From Caulobacter sp. AP07 (GTDB lineage: Bacteria; Pseudomonadota; Alphaproteobacteria; Caulobacterales; Caulobacteraceae), in assembly GCF_000281955.1 (NCBI RefSeq), contig NZ_AKKF01000196.1, forward strand, positions 1 through 43,695: a DNA stretch of 43,695 nt. Reading direction: 5' to 3'. The notes below the pieces were generated by a model. It did no database searches. It was not told the DNA's origin and saw only the letters and a program-made list of their open reading frames with translations. The position numbers and the translations under genes are program-made. This document shows, one piece after another, positions 41,016 through 43,695 of the stretch. Within the stretch, counting starts at the first letter, position 1. Every line of letters starts with the position of its first letter.

Positions 41016-41140
41016 CCCACGGTTGTCATCCCGGAAGCCTCGCAGAGGCTGTCCGGGACCCAGGGGACTGGGCCAATGCGGTGCGACCGCCCCTGGGTCC
41101 CGGCTCTACGCTTCGCTTCGGCCGGGATGACAACCATGGG
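41016..41140. repeat. Extragenic palindrome, GTCATCCC superfamily variant F, in a divergent promoter
   Basis: Left arm CCCACGGTTGTCATCCCGG (41016-41034) and right arm CCGGGATGACAACCATGGG (41122-41140) are complementary with one mismatch. Inside are GGGACCCAGGGG and CCCCTGGGTCCC and two small hairpins. It lies between the divergent kinase and acyl-CoA synthetase genes. The rest of this 374-base gap shows no gene. Confidence 0.85.
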
Positions 41141-41274
41141 AGATCCCGCCCCGCATCCGCCCCCAAACCGTGTTTTCCGCTGGCCCCGCACCGGAAATGG
41201 CCATCATCCTGGGGTCAGTGAACCGAAGGCGGCGCCAAGATCGTCTCGACCCCCGCGCGAGGAGAGGCGTCAGC

Positions 41275-42867
41275 ATGTCCGGACCCGCCGTCGATTTCGA
41301 TCGCATGACGACCCTGGGCGACGTCGCCCGCTACCACCACGCGGCGCGGCCCGAGGCGACCGCCCTGGTGTTCGAGGGACGCCAGACCAGCTTCGCCGAC
41401 TTCGACCGCCACACCGACCAGGTCGCCAACGCCCTGTTGGCCGAGGGCCTGATCGCGGGCGACCGCATCGCCTATGTCGGCAAGAACAGCGACCACTATT
41501 TCGAGCTGCTGTTCGGCGCGGCCAAGGCCGGGGTGGTGCTGGCCCCGATCGGCTGGCGCCTGGCCCCGCGCGAGATCGCCTACATCCTGGGCGACGCCGA
41601 GGCCCGCATGGTGTTCGTCGGCCCCGAGCTGATCGCCCATGTCCGCGACGTGGCCGAACTGATCCTCGACCAGCCCAGGCTGATCGCCATGGAGGACAAC
41701 GAGTACGGCCACCCGGAATTCGTCGCCTGGCGCGACGCGTCGCCGTGCGTCACGCCGGACGTCCGGGTCACCAGCGCCGACATCGCCATCCAGCTCTACA
41801 CCTCGGGCACCACCGGCCGGCCCAAGGGCGCGATGCTGACCCACAACAACATCCTGGCCCCGCGCCGGCTGGCCGCCGTGGCCGACCTGGACTGGAACCG
41901 CTGGGGCCCCGACGACGTCAGCCTGGTGGCCATGCCGGTGGCCCATATCGGCGGCACGGGCTGGGGCGTGGTCGGGCTGGTCAACGGCGCCAAGGGCGTG
42001 GTGGCCCGCGAGTTCGACCCGACCCGGGTGCTGGACTTCATCGAACGCGACCGGGTGTCCAAGATGTTCATGGTGCCGGCCGCCCTGCAGATCGTCGTGC
42101 GCCTGCCGCGCGCCCGCCAGGTCGACTACAGCCGCCTGACCTACATCCTCTACGGGGCCGCGCCGATCCCGCTGGACCTGCTGCGCGAGTGCCTGGAGGT
42201 GTTCGGCTGCGGCTTCGTCCAGCAGTACGGCATGACCGAGACCACCGGCACCGTGGTCTATCTGCCACCCCAGGACCACGACCCGGCCGGCAACGCCCGC
42301 ATGCGTTCGGCCGGCCTGCCGATGCCCGGCGTCGAGCTGAAGGTGCTGGGCCCGGACGGCGAGAGCCTGCCGGCCGGCGAGGTCGGCGAGGTGGCGATCC
42401 GCTCACCCGCCAACATGGCCGGCTACTGGAAGCTGCCCGAGGCCACGGCCGAAACCATCGCCGAGGACGGCTGGCTGCGTACCGGCGACGCCGGCTACCT
42501 CGACGCCGACGGCTATCTGTTCATCCACGACCGGGTGAAGGACATGATCATCAGCGGCGGCGAGAACATCTATCCGGCCGAGGTCGAGAGCGCCGTCTAC
42601 GGCCATCCGCATGTCGCCGAGGTGGCGGTGATCGGCGTGCCCGACGACACCTGGGGCGAGGCGGTCAAGGCGGTGGTGGCGCTGAAGCCGGGCGCGCCGG
42701 TCGACCCGGCCGACATCATCGCCTTCGCCCGCACCCGCATCGCCGCCTTCAAGGCCCCCAAGACCATCGACTTCGTCGAGGCCCTGCCGCGCAACGCCTC
42801 GGGCAAGATCCTGCGCCGCGAACTGCGCGACCCCTATTGGGCGGGGATGACCCGCCGGGTGAACTGA
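41275..42867 (+). CDS. AMP-forming acyl-CoA synthetase / ligase (ANL family)
   Basis: A 530-residue adenylate-forming enzyme that activates a carboxylic acid with ATP and joins it to CoA. The full set of ANL core motifs is visible: P-loop YTSGTTGRPKGAM, LYGAAPIPLDLL, QQYGMTETTGTV, GWLRTGDAGYLDADGYLFI and IISGGENIYPAEVES, then the catalytic lysine in NASGKILRRELRD. The closest family by motif is the long-chain/medium-chain fatty acyl-CoA ligase group; the exact substrate is not deducible. ATG 41275 is preceded by AGGAGAGG, better than an open-frame start at 41170. The next gene begins one base after the stop codon, suggesting co-transcription. Confidence 0.94.
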   Translation: MSGPAVDFDRMTTLGDVARYHHAARPEATALVFEGRQTSFADFDRHTDQVANALLAEGLIAGDRIAYVGKNSDHYFELLFGAAKAGVVLAPIGWRLAPREIAYILGDAEARMVFVGPELIAHVRDVAELILDQPRLIAMEDNEYGHPEFVAWRDASPCVTPDVRVTSADIAIQLYTSGTTGRPKGAMLTHNNILAPRRLAAVADLDWNRWGPDDVSLVAMPVAHIGGTGWGVVGLVNGAKGVVAREFDPTRVLDFIERDRVSKMFMVPAALQIVVRLPRARQVDYSRLTYILYGAAPIPLDLLRECLEVFGCGFVQQYGMTETTGTVVYLPPQDHDPAGNARMRSAGLPMPGVELKVLGPDGESLPAGEVGEVAIRSPANMAGYWKLPEATAETIAEDGWLRTGDAGYLDADGYLFIHDRVKDMIISGGENIYPAEVESAVYGHPHVAEVAVIGVPDDTWGEAVKAVVALKPGAPVDPADIIAFARTRIAAFKAPKTIDFVEALPRNASGKILRRELRDPYWAGMTRRVN

Positions 42868-42868
42868 G

Positions 42869-43695
42869 GTGACGGACGGCGGCGGCGGCCTGACGGGGCT
42901 GGTCCCCCATCTCGTCCAAAGCCTGATCCAGCCGGACGGTCGCCACTTCGATTTCCGCGTTCCGGCCGGCGAGCCGGCCCTGGCCGCGCCGGACTCGGTG
43001 TCGTGGCGGGTGTTCAAGAACCCGGTGTCGCTGTTCGTCGGCGGGGTGACGGCGGTGATCCTGGAGCTGGCCGAGCCGCGGGTGCGGACCGGCGTCTGGG
43101 AGCACAGCAGCTTTCGCCGCGACCCGCTGCCGCGCCTCAAGCGCACCGGCCTGGCGGCGATGGTCACGGTCTATGGCGCGCGCTCGGCGGCCCAGACGAT
43201 GATCGCCGGGGTGCGGCGGCTGCACGACCAGGTCACCGGCCACACTCCGGCCGGCGCGGCCTACCGGGCCAACGACGTCGCGCTGCTGGACTGGGTGCAG
43301 GCCACCGCCAGCTTCGGTTTCCTGGAGGCCTACCACGCCTATGCGGCCCCGCTGAGCGCCGCCGACCGCGACCGGTTCTACGCCGAGGCGGGGCCGGCGG
43401 CGGCCCTGTACGGGGCGACCGGCGCGCCGGCTTCGGTGGCGCAGTGGGAGGCGCAACTGGCGGACATGCTGCCGGGGCTGGAGCGCTCGGAGATCGTCTT
43501 CGAGTTCCTGGCGCTGATGCGCGAGACGGCGATCCTGCCGGCCCTGCTGCGCGGCCTGCAGGGGGCGCTGATCCGGGCGGCGGTGGCGATCGTCCCGCCG
43601 GAGGTCCGCGCGGTGGTGGGCCTGGGGCGCGCCTGGGACCTGGGACCGCTCGAGGGCCGCCTGGTCCGCTGGGCCGGGGCGGCCGCCGACCGCCT
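42869..43695 (+). CDS. DUF2236 / MpaB-family putative oxygenase, 3' end outside window
   Basis: An open frame from GTG 42869 to the window edge, at least 275 residues. It belongs to the DUF2236 family (mycophenolic acid oxygenase MpaB and latex-clearing Lcp relatives), which are b-type haem oxygenases. Recognisable parts are SVSWRVFKNPVSLFVGG, ILELAEPRVRTGVWEHSSF, LKRTGLAAMVTVYGARSAAQ, MIAGVRRLHDQVTG and LLDWVQATASFGFLEAYHAY. In most relatives the last motif is WVHAT, with a histidine; here it is WVQAT. GTG lies one base after the preceding stop codon, so translation is coupled to the acyl-CoA ligase. Only the C-terminus is missing. Confidence 0.85.
   Translation, partial: MTDGGGGLTGLVPHLVQSLIQPDGRHFDFRVPAGEPALAAPDSVSWRVFKNPVSLFVGGVTAVILELAEPRVRTGVWEHSSFRRDPLPRLKRTGLAAMVTVYGARSAAQTMIAGVRRLHDQVTGHTPAGAAYRANDVALLDWVQATASFGFLEAYHAYAAPLSAADRDRFYAEAGPAAALYGATGAPASVAQWEAQLADMLPGLERSEIVFEFLALMRETAILPALLRGLQGALIRAAVAIVPPEVRAVVGLGRAWDLGPLEGRLVRWAGAAADR

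Overview
This window is GC-rich, densely coding alphaproteobacterial chromosome and almost certainly Caulobacter or a very close relative. The main evidence is a xylose operon whose proteins match my recollection of the Caulobacter crescentus Xyl enzymes nearly residue for residue, an acrA-acrB-nodT pump with a divergent TetR repressor (TipR type), and a 14-bp palindromic XylR-type operator. The left ~24 kb resembles the neighbourhood I remember from C. crescentus (putA, efflux pump, xylE, xyl operon). I saw no rRNA, tRNA, CRISPR array, insertion sequence or phage gene.

Layout. 1-4.1 kb: putA and its divergent Lrp-type regulator. 4.3-5.5 kb: a CGNR/ABATE regulator-like protein divergent from a secreted lipocalin-like protein, with an operator-like palindrome between them. 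5.7-12.3 kb: a tripartite RND efflux operon (acrA, acrB, nodT, minus strand) with a consensus-like promoter, a perfect 22-bp palindrome and the divergent TetR gene. 12.6-17.4 kb: a YceI lipoprotein, an MFS sugar transporter and a TonB-dependent receptor. 17.5-24.2 kb: xylX-xylB-xylC-xylD (minus strand), a divergent DUF427 gene and a LacI-family xylR. The xylA gene expected between xylX and xylB is absent. 24.3-24.9 kb: a MobA-like nucleotidyltransferase. 25-29.8 kb: a five-gene redox operon (PepSY membrane protein, DUF2271, DUF4198, ApbE flavin transferase, membrane-anchored flavodoxin/NADPH reductase). The DUF2271 protein carries an ApbE-type flavinylation motif, making this the most interesting system in the window. 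29.9-35.5 kb: a solo response regulator, an AraC-type regulator, a Tat-exported epoxide hydrolase, an M61 peptidase, a 46-residue membrane peptide and an exported FKBP isomerase. 35.6-38.9 kb: the pyrimidine-degradation genes rutB-rutC-rutD-rutA. 39.2-43.7 kb: an HWE-type sensor kinase, an acyl-CoA synthetase and a DUF2236/MpaB-type oxygenase cut by the window end.

The window is also rich in repeated extragenic palindromes. One family (termini GTCATCCC and GGGATGAC) occurs seven times in three sequence variants. A second, multi-hairpin family occurs three times, two of them inside operons. A third uses GGGGACAC-type arms. They lie between convergent genes, within operons and in a few divergent promoter regions. 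Together they account for most of the longer non-coding gaps.

How the genes work together: the Weimberg xylose pathway (XylB, XylC, XylD, XylX) feeds carbon to 2-oxoglutarate but needs an alpha-ketoglutarate semialdehyde dehydrogenase from elsewhere. The MFS transporter and TonB receptor, divergent from each other, probably form a sugar uptake pair. The redox operon is inferred to pass electrons from NADPH in the cytoplasm to a flavinylated periplasmic carrier, possibly for metal reduction.
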